Assembly: GCF_910591885.1 (NCBI RefSeq)
Contig: NC_063272.1
Span: forward strand, 813,001 to 877,000
Direction of reading: 5' to 3'
DNA: 64,000 nucleotides
Source of the DNA: Bombus terrestris
Lineage: Eukaryota > Arthropoda > Insecta > Hymenoptera > Apidae
Below the pieces are notes generated by a model that saw nothing but the letters and a program-made list of their open reading frames with translations, was not told the DNA's origin and searched no databases. Shown here one piece after another: positions 1-13,532 of the stretch (the first letter of the stretch is position 1; each line of letters starts with the position of its first letter). A program made the translations under genes and the position numbers.

Positions 1-940
1 AGATTCCTAGCAGCGATTCTAAAAACGAAACGCGTGCAAAATGTCTGTTCAACAAAATGCTCTTGGTTTCGCCATCGTTCGTTATAAATCCATCGTAAAA
101 TATCTGTAATAAGATTATCTATCTAAAGTATCTGTAATAAGTAGCGAGATTGACCTATCTCCTTTTTCTCGGTCGTACCTCAGGTCGTCGAGCTGGCCAC
201 GCGTAGGCGAAACGTAGCCTCGAGATCGTCAGGGCTAATCTCCTCGTTTCTTTACCACCTTCTTCATCTTCTGGCTGTTCTCTGTCTTTCGCGTTGCTGC
301 TCGCAGACTCTTTTTCTTTTTTTGCAACCTCGCCACACGGTGGTAAGAGTGGGAAGAGTGAGCAGCCGTGACTCATCCCTCTTGTTCGTCGTTGCTCGCG
401 AGTTTCGTGATAGGCTGCCATGGAAAACCGGCTTCGAAGTCACTGAATTATCCTCTTTGCTTCTCTGTTTCGTTCTGCCTTGTGTCTCGCTGTCCCCTCT
501 TGTGTCCTTCCAGAACACGTAATCGTCCTCGTCGCCTCCACTGTCGCGGCCCTGATGCGAGAAAATAAGTCGTTCATAGCGTTCTCTGCTGGCTCACGTT
601 GGTAAAATCGACTTGGCCGGATCGAAGAATGGTCGGCCGATCGTAAACGACAGCAACGTTTCCGATTGGAAATTTTGTATTCGATTAGGAAGTATCGATA
701 CACGGTACCAGATACCCGACAGATAAACGTTATAAATGCGCTCGTTGACGTACGTTACGTTACTATTTATCAGACCATTTTGTAGACATCTTTCGGAGGA
801 TGATGGATGTTCTCATATCGACTTTGTTAGACGTTGCCATACACGTGTCTCGGTTCACCAAGAAGAAAGATACACACGGGGAAGAAACGGCTTGGCGATA
901 TCGTCGTGTTCTCGTCTTCGAGGCTGGAGGCAGCAGCAGC

Positions 941-941
941 G

Positions 942-968
<27 letters not shown>
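941..968. repeat. (CT)n microsatellite
   Basis: An uninterrupted CT dinucleotide run of about 28 bp, followed by a short imperfect CT/TTTC tail. It directly follows a short GCA triplet run. No coding role is evident. Confidence 0.9.
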
Positions 969-976
<8 letters not shown>

Positions 977-3596
977 TTCGGTGGATATCGCGAGGCCCGC
1001 GTTCAACCGCGACTTTCACTCCCTTCGAACAGAGAGCCGGCATTCCGAGTCATTAAGGAATTACAAGTGGTGGTGTGTAGCGCAATGTGCCTCGTAATAG
1101 CGAGATGTCATTGCACAGCGCGTTATGACACCACCACGAACAACGACTTACTGCTCTCCGCCTTGTTATCCCGTATTTCATCCGGACCAGTTCCACGTAA
1201 CTTCTTCATGGTATTCTGATCTTCGCGTTTCTATGGATTCCGTTAAAACGTTTGATCGTTGGGACGCTACACGCGTTATCACGACTGGTTTCCTCCGAGA
1301 GTACTTATTCGTTACGTAGAAGACGGGTCGACCGGAGTTAACGGCTGACCTCTTCACCGGTGTATGACCGAGCACGTGCATCGTCGCCGCTCGGATTTGC
1401 GTGTGCGGATTTTTTACAGACGAGCACGACTACACGCGGTATAGTCTGGCGCGGCATACGGTTCCATACCATGGAATGGGAGTGGTGGGCTCGTATTCTC
1501 CGAACAACCGTCCTATGGGACGTCGAATTACACGCGTGCGTCCTCTTTAGTCGCGCTAAATTTTTCTTCGCACATTTTGTGCCTTTATATTTGTGTAATT
1601 AAAAATTCGCGAGCTCGGTTTTCGCAGCTAAAGAAGCTGGTAATTATAACGAGTAGCCTTGTTTCCGCATCGACCCGATTTCCTACGGGAAATGAGACAT
1701 ATCTGTCAGAGAAATCGGTAACGGGGCTGGACGGGACTGGTCGACGATCGTCTATGCTTGTCGTTCATTGTACTCGCTAGTAACGCGGTTCAATGGCCCA
1801 AACTTCCCGGATACGCTTACCTCCACTGTGTATTATTTGTCGCGAAAATAGTTTCGGTTTAATGACTTTGTTTGCATTGCAACGCAGATACTTAAGTATT
1901 GAGGCTCATAGTTAGAAACACGGTCGACTTATCCTCGATAAGTCGCCTGTCAAAGATAAACGGTTGTCGTACGGATGATCAGATTTGCGTCTGTTGGTTC
2001 TGTGAGGCAAAGCGTTGACAAGCAATGCTCGAGGTAAAATAACTCTGAATCCGGCGTTTTTCTTACATTCGATCGTTCTCTCCATTTTATATTAAGATTA
2101 AACGTCAGTACGGTAAATTGTATAACGAAGGATTCGTTTGTTCGCAAGAAGCTTGTTAAACTATGGCTCTTGTTGTACTCTACGCTATCTCTATTCCCGT
2201 TGCAATGTCACACCGTGATAAAGGCACAGGTCTGCTTTAAAAATAACGAACGCGCTTATTTATTATTCGTCCGGAGACGTAATTTGCGAGACGACATAAA
2301 TTCGCGTAATCGGCTCTCCGGTATCATAGATATTCCGATCTTAGTACAGACTGTATTCGCTTCTTCGCGAACGTTTTATGCGATCGTAAACAAGTTGGTA
2401 ACGCCAAGGCCCCACGTGTAGGAGGGAACGGTAGATCAGAGGGTAAGTAGCGTTTCTATTACCGCAGAACCGTTCCCGTGTCTCTTATTTTTCTGTGCGT
2501 ACATTTGAAACTGTTTTACTTCCATATCAGCTCCTTGCCGAATATTATCTGCCGCGTACGTTTCCGGTCCCAAATATATCGTAAATACGATCTTATCGCG
2601 ATTTATGATAGTCCCGGTGATGTTACGATATTCTAAATCGAAATATCCTATAACGACGCTGATTGATGCGACAATACTCAGAATACCATAGAGTAGAGTA
2701 GTAGAGCACACGCTTTAGTACTTTTTAGCAACAGTACTGAACGAAGAATGTGATACACAGACGCTGGCGTATACAAACTGCAAGGTGGTCGACGATCGAT
2801 TTTCCACGTTATGCGTTGTCCATTCGGATTTATGGGCGATCACCCCCGCCGCTTTTCGTGGAATTTAAATCCATTCCTAGGCCTTCCATTCCCGCAGAAT
2901 GTCCTAGGATTCTAAGAACGAGGCGAATGTACAAAAGTCGAGAACACAATAGCTTTAGATAGGTGGGGTAAAATCGAATTATGGCGTAGTCGATACAACT
3001 GAACTATACACGATCTAGAGGATAGGGAGAGATTCAGAGATATACGATCGAATAGAAAATCTGCTCGATGTCCGAAGAAGTGGCGAGGGAGGCGAGAAGC
3101 GTTTCCCGTGGATGATGCGAAGATCGAGATTGGCGAAGGACCGCGAAGAGGGCCAAGAGGATCGCGCTCGAGAGTCTTTCTGTCTGTCTCTCGTGTTCCC
3201 GGTTTCGCACCTACGCGAACGTCACATTGTTTCCTAGTATGCACCCTCGCGCAAAGCGCAGCAGGAGAGAAGACTACTATAGGAAAGGAAGGGGTGTGGT
3301 CGCGCTCATGACTCTCTTCCTTTGTCCCCTTTACCCTCTTTCTCTTTCTCCCTCTGCGAATTTACTCGTTCACCAGCACGGAGAACGTTCGTATATCCCG
3401 TGGCTTTTATCGTAAAGAGTTGGAAAGTCTGCAGCAAGAGGTAAAAGGGCAAGAGAAGAGGGAGGGGGTGTGTAGTTGGCACGCGCGGAGTGATATTAAT
3501 TAACACGACACGATAGGCGAGAAGAGGGTAACTGGGTGGTCGACCGCTGGTGGGTGTAACGGGTCTGAATACAGGAGGTGGTCTGGCCGTGACGGA

Positions 3597-3634
3597 GGCG
3601 CGGCGGCGGCACGGCGACGGCACGGCGGCGGCAG
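3597..3634. repeat. CGG/CGA-rich imperfect triplet tract
   Basis: A nearly pure GC stretch of interspersed CGG, CGA and CA units. It is the most GC-rich short block in the first 10 kb and lies among purine-rich sequence. It is an imperfect simple repeat with no supported coding frame. Confidence 0.7.
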
Positions 3635-6600
3635 CTTCGCCTCGCGTGACTCAAACCTTGGAAAAAAGAGAAACACCTGTATGCAGGGGTTAAGGACAGT
3701 CTACGAAGTAGAAAGAGAAAGTTTGGCAAGCCACGCGTGTCGAGCCAAGGGGCGAGACAAATTTTCACCGTTTCTTTTGTTCTATCCGTTTCACGGCCAC
3801 GAATACGCTGGATTTTACTATGTCGTCACGGTACCGTGTCATCGTCGAAGAAGCACGGCTCTGCGTAGATACGAAAAGAAGCACAACATTGATCGTTCGA
3901 CGAGAAACGAAATTCGAATATGCGCGAGTATCGCGAATGGATTATTTGGACAGGATCGTTGGGAGATTGGACAAGAAAGGAGACGATTTGTTTGAAGTAA
4001 AGAGCTCAGTCGTAACGTGTCGGGATGGTACAAATTTATGTGACAAGTGACGAGATACAGCCGGGCTTCGTGGTCTTAAAATATGTCACAGATGCAGTTG
4101 CACATGCAACGGTACATGCACGGTGCAGTTCCGTCGATGTGCCGAGAATACGGCGCGCGCAACAGTGGCTAAAGATCGGGCGGACGGTTAAAAACCGGTT
4201 TCATTCGCCGCGGAAGGCGTCTCGGTAGTTTCTACAGGCTTCGATTTCATTCCTAATGGGCCCGATGAAATTCATCCCACGACCGTTCGCTGCCCGCTTG
4301 CGTATCTTTCTGCACAATTGCATGCACCGTTCACCGCAATTTTTATCGTATCTCCTGCCGCTGTAAATTTTCCTCGACGATTCAACGAATGTTGCTCGAA
4401 ATTGTCATTGTCTTGAAAATGGAGTACGCGTCTGCCGTAAAACAGCGGGGATAAACGCCGTCGTGACGAGTTGGCTAATTTTATTAATTAACGGTGAGAC
4501 AATCGGTGGGAAAAACATTAATCGAGCGATCCTGCGCGAATCGAACAAGCGAAAAACCACGAATGCTTTGTAATATCGTTGCAAAGTTAATTGGCCGTAT
4601 AAGGTCCGTGTCGAAAGATTTGCAAGAAACTCGATGCCGATCGTCGCGGCGGTGTGTTCCGCTCAATTCCTCGCCGAATGAACGCAATTTTACCGGGGGA
4701 GAAAAACAAATTCTCTCGACGTTGAACGTTTCGCAAGTCCTTGAGCCCCTGCAGAAAGCAGTCCTAATCGCAATCTGCGCGTAAGCAAATCGCCAATTAA
4801 GCCGGCAGATCGTTAATGAGACCGTGCTAAATTTCCCGAGAGGCAGATGGAGAGAGAAGATGGCAGCAAACAAAAACGAGGTACAGTAGAAACGAGCGGA
4901 GCGAAATTCCGTTGAGCGAAAGCTCACGACGAATGCGACGAATCCCTTGCTCTTGTTCGACGATGCGTTTCGTCGGATGACGTGGGAATTCGGCAGGTGT
5001 CTCTTCCCTTCCCCTGTGAAAATCGAATATCCGTCTTCTTCGGTTGGCGCGCGTCCCTCGAAAAGCCACTTTCATTCGCCACGATGAAAGCCTCACGGCT
5101 GTCGTCTCTTTTTTTGCCTCGTCCGTCTTGTCCCATCTTCTTCGGTCAACTCGGTCTCTTCCTATCCTGTTCCTCGTTCCGGCAATGGAAGACCGAGGGA
5201 GAAAGAGAAAACGAGACAGAGGACGTTCGCTCCTAGTGCCAATCGCATTTTGTCTCGCGACATGCGTCCGTCCGCTAGCGCTAGCTCGAGCACAATGCGA
5301 CAGGTGGAACGCGAATAAAAAGCACGAAACCTGCGACTACTCGTAGAGAAAAGAAGACAAGACCGTGCGCGTGGCTGTATTTCGCGAGCTTCCTTTCGAG
5401 GTTCGATGACCGTCGGTGCAAATACTCGGTCGGTCGCGAATCGATACGCCACGTCGAGGACTTTTCCATTCTCCGATTGAAAAGTATCGAGGGCAAATAC
5501 CTTCGGCTGCCACGACCCACAACCGTAGTCGACTGCCTCGTTTCGAACGCTTCGCTTGTCTGAGAAAATTGAAAAGGAAAGTCGCTGTTTGCCGCTCGAG
5601 TTCTAACGGAACTTTTAATCTTCTTACCTATGGATTACGCGAATCGACTTTCCTCTTCGGCATGAACGGAAGTCATGAGAACAGGAGCAACGAAACGGTT
5701 TCGTCATTTCCTCATTGTACTCGAGTAGCACGCTCCGAGCGAATAAATCGATGATTCCGTGCTTGCACGTGCACAAGTCACCATCAAATTTCAAGGGCCG
5801 TCTAACGAGTCGTAAAAGATGGAAAGTTAACGAGCCGAAGAACTTCTTAACGACCGTCTTTCGATCGTAACGGACTTGTCTGTCGTCCCCGATTTAAATT
5901 CAGTTGAAACTTGTAGCCAGAAAGATGGAGAGCAGGTTCCTTTTATCGTTACGACCACAAAGCAGTCTACGAACGAGTTTGAAGGGTTAGTTTCCGTCTC
6001 TTACGTCGTTCACGTTCAGATCAAATCCCCATAGATTTCCTGGTCTGAACCTTGGAAAACGATGGCGCCTGCTTATGTGCCGGTACATTCGTGTAGTTAA
6101 ATGTCAGGATGTGCGATCTCCTCGAGAGAAAGGAAACGTCTGCAGCGTCTTCTCGTCTACTCCGGCTTCTCGTTGTTTCAACCTAAACGGGACACTGTCT
6201 CGCACGATTAAACGGCATAAATTGAATCTCAGCACGATACTCGACTCTCTATGTATTTAGGTTGATCGTGTTCAACAGACCTCTGCTGTTATTGTCTGTC
6301 TTGCGTGATGTCTTACTTCGCTGACAGGGAAACAGAAAACAATGCGCAATTACAAACTAATCAACTTCAGAGCCGACCATTGGCGAGTGGCCAAAACTGT
6401 TGAACGTTCTCCTCTTGAATATATCTAGCTTAAACGGATTACTCGAAGCGGCAGTCTCCGTCGCTGAACCGTTTTCTTCCATTCTTCCTTTCATCAATAT
6501 CGATTCGTAGATTTTTCCGTTTGCGGATTGACGAACCTCTTGCGCCGAGTCGCTTTTGGTCAGATAAGGAAATAAACAAGTAGAAATCACAAAAGTGGTG

Positions 6601-8114
6601 ATGTAAAATTTGATTTCTTTTCTTCGATAAATCTGATTCTACGGTGCGTCCTAAAGGCCCGTGGTATGCTGCATGTGGTTCGGATATTGTGCCGTATGCG
6701 ATATATTCGGCATCGTTTAATCGATGGGGAAGGGGGGTTATCCCAATATAGTGACGTTCTTCGCCTGTAATCTTGAAGTAAGTCTCACAAATATTGGCGC
6801 TCGCAGTTTTCTTCTTGTCTGTGAAGTGCCGTGATCGATAACGATATCGGTGACTCGCCGTGGAAAATTTCTTGGAGAGTCAACTTGGATAATTCGGTAC
6901 TCCTCGATGTGGCGAAGAAACGAGCTTTACGTATTAACCGATAAACCGACGCGTTAACGAATAGATGACGCCTCGTAATTTTGAAGGAAGCTATATGCGT
7001 CGAATTTTTCATGGTTCTTTCCTCTTACTACCCGGCTTTCTTATGATCGAACTCAACCCATTTTGTTCTCCTGTTACGAAATGGAGCTCTTCCTTCCTGA
7101 AAGATCATAATGCAAAAGAAACGATTGAAGGCAGCTGGCGGAGCAAGCAGAAGCTTGCTACTCCGCCGAAGGTAATCAAGTACTTCCCCCGGCAAGAAAC
7201 TAAAAAAAGTGGCGGGACTAGCGCGTGGCACGTTGCACCGTATACGCCGGAAAACTCATATTTTTATGAAACAGCTTGGATATTTTACCCTCTCGTCCAC
7301 TTCAATTTACCCGGTAATACGCCGCGAAAGGGATGAAACGAGGAAATAAACGCAGTACGCTCGTGTACATCGGCAGAAAATTAATTTCCTAAATGCGGTA
7401 GGGTTGTTCCGCGATCACCGATACGCCAGTTCCGTATTCGAATTACGTACCCTCTCTCTTTTTCTATCACGCCGTGTCACCGTTGCTGGTTCGAGTTGCC
7501 AAAGTGTGTCGGTTGAAAGACCTCCGGCTCACAGATCTCAACCTCGTTATCACTTGACGTCATCGAGATGCCATTGTATTAAAAATACGAGCAGCAAATA
7601 CGACCTTTCGTCGTTGGCTTTCCGTTCCTTTATTTATAAGTCTCGATATCAGACCTGACACACTTTGCATTCGAACATGTTAAAATACAAATCGAGAGAC
7701 AGCGATAAAAATGAATCTAAATATATCGAGCAAGAGCAAGCGCCATCGCTGTATGAGAAAAAAGAATCCGCAAAATCGTCAGCTCTCCCCAAGATTCATC
7801 GCATTTGTTCTGCTCTTTCAATTGATTCTCCCTTTCGACGATCAGCCAGACCATTCCGATAGTCGAAGCGGAGCAAGGACGCAGCGACTTGTTGCCACGA
7901 ATCTGTCGGAAGGATTGAAAGTTATGGCGCACAGACGATTCACGGTTTTTCACGTGGACCAAGTTCGTCTGAATTTGCAGAATTAGCGTCGTGTTGCCGC
8001 GGGCAAATCCGCGTATCGATCCGGCGTAAATCGCGATCGGAAATTCTGAATCGCGTGGAATTTGTACGAGTTGCCGGTGGCCCGGTGTTCCTCTCCGCCC
8101 CTTCGGATTTGGGC

Positions 8115-8132
8115 GTCGTCGTCGTCGTCGTC
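8115..8132. repeat. (GTC)6 trinucleotide repeat
   Basis: Six perfect GTC units inside a CpG-dense block of about 8,080-8,290. Open frames through it use only non-ATG starts, so I treat it as a non-coding microsatellite. Confidence 0.85.
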
Positions 8133-11100
8133 TAGTATCGAGCGTCCCGACGCCGGGACGCGCGGAGCTGTTGCCATGCCGACCGACGGGGCTACCAGGG
8201 CTTTTCGCATTCAGCAGGCTTGCCGGCAAAAGACTCGTGCCGCTCTCGCACACGAACAAGAAACTTTCGCCGCGCCCGGATAATTGCCACTTTAATTAGA
8301 ATTAATTATACTTTATTGAAATTTTGTCTGTTCCACCCGTATCCACGTTCGTCACGCTTTCCGTCATTTTTGGCAGAACACCAAAGCACGAAAATGTTAA
8401 ACGCATTTTACCATTTTAATATGCAAGTCCGTTTATTCCGTTACTCTGTACGTAATAAAGATTTTGTAACATCTTGTAAAACTGGAAGAGGCTGAAGCAA
8501 AGTGGGTAGTCGGATTTTCGGAAAGCTCTCGATATAAACGGCTAAGACGGGTCGGATTTTGGAACGATAAGAGAAAGCCCGAACGAAAGCGCGTGTTTTA
8601 TCGATAGCTGAATTCCAGATCCTCGAAGGGGAAAATCGAATAAGCGCCAGGATGAAGGGAAGAAAGTGGTTGCCTTGCCAACTTCCATTTCTCTGCTATA
8701 CTATAAAGTACAGCCGAACGTTTCGTTCAAACACTAGTCGTAATTCGTCCGTTTGAAAATTAATCGAAACGTATTTATTTAAACGACAGCACGTACGCGC
8801 GACAACTTCGTGCGCGGGGTATAAATGATTTCAGTGTTTACTATTCGTCGATCGCGTGTCATTAATCGCGAAAGACGAACGGATAGATCATTTTGTTTCG
8901 TTAAAAAGTTCGTTTCTTAATTAAGATCGGCTGTAGCAAATAGCATCGCGTGATTTCCCAAGTGAAATTTCCCGTCTGCGGTCGTTGGTTGCCGGGCTCC
9001 GAAACCACAGGATGCGACAATACATTTAGCGACGAGAAGACACCCAATAACGAGTTTTTCCATCCATTATCTTTGCACCCTTTTTATTTCCATCGCGGCT
9101 ACCTTTTTTCGCTTCCGACCCGCGAGTGTAGTCTCCTTCGCTTTGTGTGGGAAATAATTTCTCAGCCATCGCTAATTCGAGAAGCGATAATTCTGTGGAT
9201 TATCGACTCGCCTTTGGTCATGGCCGAGATCGTCGGTGATTCTTATTCTCGAGATCGCAGGAAATGAAATTTATCGCGAATATGTAGCGAAGCATAATAT
9301 CTTTTGTCGTTAATATCTTTTATTCAGCAAAACGTACGAATGTCTTCCAACGAAACTGCGATAGTCACGATCCTCGTGCTTGCTTGTTCATACCGATGTT
9401 GTTTAAGTTTTTCAATTTTCCTGTCATGCTCAAATAATTTCGAAGAGACTGCGATCAGCGCCGAGCGAAATTTCTAACAGGAAAGCCCCTTACTGATATG
9501 CGAAATATTCCAAATGTGTTCGCATTCCGAAGCAACGGAAGAAAGGGGATTTGCGCGAATTCGCGGTCGTAAATCATTCGCCTGCGATGGAATTCTTACG
9601 TGTTCTCTGGCGAAGCTGACGCCTGTCTGAAACGACAATAGTCCATCGTGATCGCAAGATAAACGCGTTTTCACCTTCATCCCGTTCAGGTTTCATCGTT
9701 GATCGATGCAATCGCGAAAACAGCTTACAAGACAACGTAAGTACACGCGATCTTTGTCGGTCATGCGAAAGAAAAATAATCCGTTTAGCGCGTAGTCGAC
9801 ACGATCAAGTCGCCGATCGAATTCTCGATTGCGCGTTAATTTATGTCCGCGCAATTGGGTTAACGGAAGGCATATACTTCTTCTTCTTCAGTTGGATCGA
9901 ACTAGCTATGCAACGCTCTCGAGAGTAGTCGAGCCACGAATAGGTGTTTAAATATTTAGCGGAGATCGAGTAGTTTACCGTAGTTACCGTATCATCGCGA
10001 GATTCGTCAACCGCGTACCAACGGTTTTCAATTATGCACGACCCATGACATTTCCGGGAAGCTGGTCGTAACTGAGATTCCATGCGTTACGTCCTTAGAC
10101 CGATACGATCTACCGTCCGTTTCCCTCTCGATCGAACACTCTCTGGGTGTTTCGAGATAGAACAGTTTTGTGTGATTTGTTTTCCACGTTATACTATAGT
10201 AACTAGTATGGCATCAATGCACAGTACAAAACGAAAAAAGTTGCTTTTGTACGATCGATGATTATCATTGGGCATTTCCCATGCCAGTTTATTTTCTGGC
10301 TTTCGTGCGGTTGAATCCGCGTATACGAATGATAAAATCGATATCCACCTCTCTCTATGTAGCATCCTGGTCGTGTTGCGCTTCACGACCCTCTTCAAAG
10401 GGCGAAGAGAGTGTACGAGAGTTCGTGCGTGCTTCTCAGAGCGTGCGTTGAGGCCGTCGCCGTCTCGATCACGTTGACGTCGTTCTATTCCTGTTGCACG
10501 AAACAACGGGGCTTCCCTCCAGGAACCGAAGCGAGCTAACGCTTTTAAAACGATACCGTTGTTTTGACGGGATTCGCGTAAACTCGCCGTGCCACACTTG
10601 TTTGCCGCTTCTTACAGCTCTCGGTACATGCACGCGATTCTCTTTACGAGTAACGAATATTTTTCGCGCCTTCTCGAGCAGCGCACTCGCCGCTCGAATG
10701 CTAATAGCTCCCGTGAGACGCTTCTCGTTGTTTCCTGGCCTTTCCCAACAGTGGTAAACTTTGATTTGTAAATCACGAAATTTTAACACCATCGGCCGGT
10801 GTGCGAGGATGAACAGGGTTGGACCGTAATAACGAGAATGAAAGAGAAATACGGAAAATGTCGATTTCGAACGCCGATAATAGTGATTTATAGGCTGATA
10901 CCTTTCATGGAATCGACATATTTGTCGCCTAGTGTCGTTGCATTTCCCTTAAACGAAATTTATCGCCTTGCTGCGTCCTACCCTTGACAAAAATGATCGT
11001 GGACGATTCGTTACAATATCAAAACGAAACAGCTTTTCGCTGCTCGAAGACCGTTACGTTTCGATATCTCGTCGGAGTTATAACGTTAAAAATGCATAAA

Positions 11101-12174
11101 AGGAAGCGTTCTTTGGCCGTTTCGAAAAAAAAAAGATTCCGGAAGAGTCGGTATTGTCAGCGCCGATATTTTCCATCGTTAACGTCAATTAACACGTTGG
11201 TCGTAAACGAGAACTTAATTTCCACCCTTGGCGAAAGAACGTCTCCATCTGTGTTCGGTCGAAGCTTCTCGCGGAGAACTCTCGGTTGGTAACCTACCTC
11301 CTTTCTTGCCTGCTACAAGAATAATTCTACGCTGGCTTCACGGCCGATGCTGCCACCAACGATCAGCTTTCGAACCTTCCCTTATCGAACACGATTCCGG
11401 CTTTCTCTGCTCGATATAATACGCGAAGACTTCCAAAATCGCTATCGGAGATTATGTACGCGTTGAAATTAGAAGTTATCGCTACCTTGATCTTATCGAA
11501 TCTGTTATCGCATCGCGATCTAGATCCAAATGATAGGATTCGCAGTATACATCGCGCTTTAAAGAAAAATGCGTTCGAACGATGAGCGTAATCGGATGAG
11601 TAGCGCCGGGGCTAATTCGAGCTCGAAAATTCAATTGACTCACACCATGACGAACGCGGCCTAAAGGTCATACATGCAGCATTAGAAATTTGGAAGCGAC
11701 TCAAAAATTTTCGCCGCTATTCACGCTGAATAACCCCTCGTACTCACCGTACGGTGTCGTGGTATCCCTTCTGTCTTGTTAACCGGCCTTTCCCGTCTCC
11801 GTTTGCTTCCCTTTTCCCTTCTCTCGCTCCTGTTCCGCTCCTCTCTCGGCTCCTTTCTCTTTCGATCATCTAAGAATAGAAATGCGCGGTGGTTTTGCGG
11901 CGTGAATTTTTGTTTCTTCTCAGACTCATGCTGGTTTCTCGTCACGCGTTCTCATCTAACGAATCAAACTGGAATCTCTCGCCTCTTTGTTACTCGCTTG
12001 CGTTTTCTTTCCTTGCTCGCGCATGCAGCGCGTCACCGTCCCTTTATTCCCTTGCTTTTTCTTTGCTTCTTTCGCCCAGGTAAAACGCTACAGAAGAGAA
12101 TCGCCGAAGGTACAGAGCGTCACTGCCTCCCTGTCCATAATCCGCGCATTTTTTCCTCTTTCACTCTTTCTCCT

Positions 12175-12197
12175 TCTCTTTCTCTTTCTCTTTCTCT
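12175..12197. repeat. CTCTTT hexamer pyrimidine repeat
   Basis: Several tandem copies of a CTCTTT-like unit within a long pyrimidine-rich stretch (about 11,770-12,370). The whole stretch is strongly C+T biased on the plus strand. This gives long open frames full of Leu, Phe and Ser that are artefacts of composition. Confidence 0.7.
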
Positions 12198-12769
12198 CGT
12201 CAGCTTTCTTCGTTCCTGGTATACACAGTTCGTGCATCTCTTTCTCTTCCTGGTTTCTCCGTCCTCGCGTAGGTGGTGCATGACGGGTTTCCACTCCCTC
12301 TCGCTGCTTCATTGTAACTCTTCCGCTCCCACTCCTTCTTTCTCTCTGTCAAGAGAGCTTATACGTACACTCTTATGAAACGTGGGTCAACTTTCCTCTT
12401 GTCCTCTTTGCAGGAATTTTCGTGATTATCTCTCAACTGGCATAAAGTCGGTTTTCTTCGCCGCTCTGCCTTTTCAAATCACCGCGTTCCAGACCGCGAA
12501 CTACCGTGACACTCGAGTCTCATCGCCGAAGGGCGGTCGATTTAAAAAAAAAAAATCGGCTCTATTTCGCCTATGGCGAACACTTTTGGTAGGAATTTGT
12601 TTTGCTCGTTTGGATTTTAGTAAATCAGGCGCCGGTTACTTGTGTTCTTCCTATGCTTTTCCTTAGCCCGGCTAGATATGTCCCTCTTCTCTCCCCGGGT
12701 GTCCACGTGTGTATCAGTAACACTCCTCTCTTCACTCTCCGAGACGTGGGACGATCCTCTGTTGGACTC

Positions 12770-12776
12770 TATATAA
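12770..12776 (+). promoter_or_regulatory. TATA box candidate
   Basis: TATATAA lies in otherwise GC-rich DNA, about 600 bp upstream of the first coding exon of the plus-strand acidic-protein gene. Initiation would be expected near 12,800. A donor-like GTGAGT follows at 13,012, which fits a 5' untranslated exon. The motif is seen directly. Its use as the promoter of this gene is inference, and other promoters are possible. Confidence 0.4.
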
Positions 12777-12799
12777 ACCAGCGGGAACTCGCAGGCTGG

Positions 12800-13011
12800 C
12801 CCGAGTAGTTCGCCAACGGCGAACAGTTGGTACGGATCTTTCTCTCTGATCGTTCGTCGCTGATCGTGCGTGCGCGTGCGTGTGTCACGCAGAGGTATCT
12901 TCGACGTTGCTTCACGAATTTTCCGGACGACCAAGATCGCGTTCGACTAATTTTTTCAAGTAGAGGTAGATCATCGCAAATTGTAAGCTGTGCGAAAAAG
13001 CACGACCAAGA
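12800..13011 (+). other. Putative 5' untranslated exon
   Basis: This is the sequence between the predicted initiation zone and a good donor (AAGA followed by GTGAGT at 13,012). The open frame starting at 12,827 uses a non-ATG codon and does not look like protein. The exon would splice to an acceptor just before the ATG at 13,377, where AG dinucleotides occur at 13,338-13,339 and 13,374-13,375 after T-rich sequence. This rests on sequence signals only. Confidence 0.3.
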
Positions 13012-13376
13012 GTGAGTCACTTCACGCCTTCGCAGATTGAGACGTAGTCGGCATTGTCTGCCATGTTGCTTGCATCGAGTGCACGCATTTTCTTTTCTGG
13101 AGTATCAGTTGCGCCTCTGGCAATTCATATCTACTAATAGACGAGTGTAAAGTTGCGTAGAAATTAAATCGTTTCGGGTAGCTTTCTGTATACACAGATC
13201 AAAATAGTTGAATATTTATCGCGTCTAATTAAAAGAATTAAACTTAACGCAATTTCTATCGAAGTTTCGACACGCGTCTTGGTCGTTCGCGAGAATTTCG
13301 ATCGTGGATTCGTTACTACCTACGCAATACTTTTTCAAGGACTGGTTTCCCGGAAAGTGCTGGAAATTTTGCAAGG

Positions 13377-13532
13377 ATGGAGTCTATCACGAAGGCGGGG
13401 CGAAGTGTGGGCAGTGGTGTATATCGGGTGGCAGGTGCTTTCGCTCGAGGAGCCAGAAGAGTTTTGTCTTACGTTCCACTTTTGGGCGTCGCTGCGGTCC
13501 CAACGGAAGTCGAGGAGGCCGAATCTTCCGCG
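13377..13532 (+). CDS. First coding exon of acidic Pro/Glu/Ser-rich protein gene
   Basis: The exon encodes 52 residues beginning MESITKAGRSVGSGVYRVAG. The ATG has a good Kozak context (A at -3, G at +4). Residues 9-43 form a basic, partly hydrophobic segment with GARR and a following SYVPLLGVAAV stretch, so membrane association or an amphipathic helix is possible but not shown. The last ten residues turn acidic (TEVEEAESSA), which matches the composition of the downstream exons. The donor is GCG followed by GTACGA, acceptable but weak, and leaves phase 0. That fits both the giant exon at 17,553 and the small exon at 21,412. I do not recognise the family. The linkage to the downstream exons is inferred from phase, composition and order. 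An unrelated short ORF is the main alternative. Confidence 0.5.

Larger units (their letters stand above)
1..12769. other. Gene-poor region, no supported gene
   Basis: No open frame here looks like a real coding exon. The longer frames lack ATG starts, splice-site context or biased composition, and they overlap one another on both strands, as expected by chance in CpG-rich DNA with few stop codons. Scattered E-box hexamers (CACGTG, for example near 843, 1374, 2413 and 5769) and simple repeats are present. The region could be intergenic, or the upstream intron or promoter of the plus-strand gene that starts near 12,800. Non-coding exons cannot be excluded by eye. Confidence 0.6.

Noticed and set aside
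2436..2711. Minus-strand 91-codon frame with a hydrophobic, membrane-like N terminus
   Set aside because: It begins with GTG right after an in-frame stop, has no usable ATG until near its end and lacks a clear acceptor. Probably chance.
4484..4927. Minus-strand 147-codon frame
   Set aside because: Its composition (Arg, Ser, Phe, Cys) follows the CpG-rich DNA and other frames in the region look the same. No domain or splice context.
7717..8259. Minus-strand 180-codon frame over the GTC repeat
   Set aside because: It starts with TTG, not ATG, and includes an Arg run made by the triplet repeat. A stop-poor CpG-rich block explains it.
11776..12378. Plus-strand 200-codon frame rich in Leu, Phe and Ser
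   Set aside because: It is caused by a long C+T-biased stretch with CTCTTT repeats. No ATG start and no recognisable protein features.
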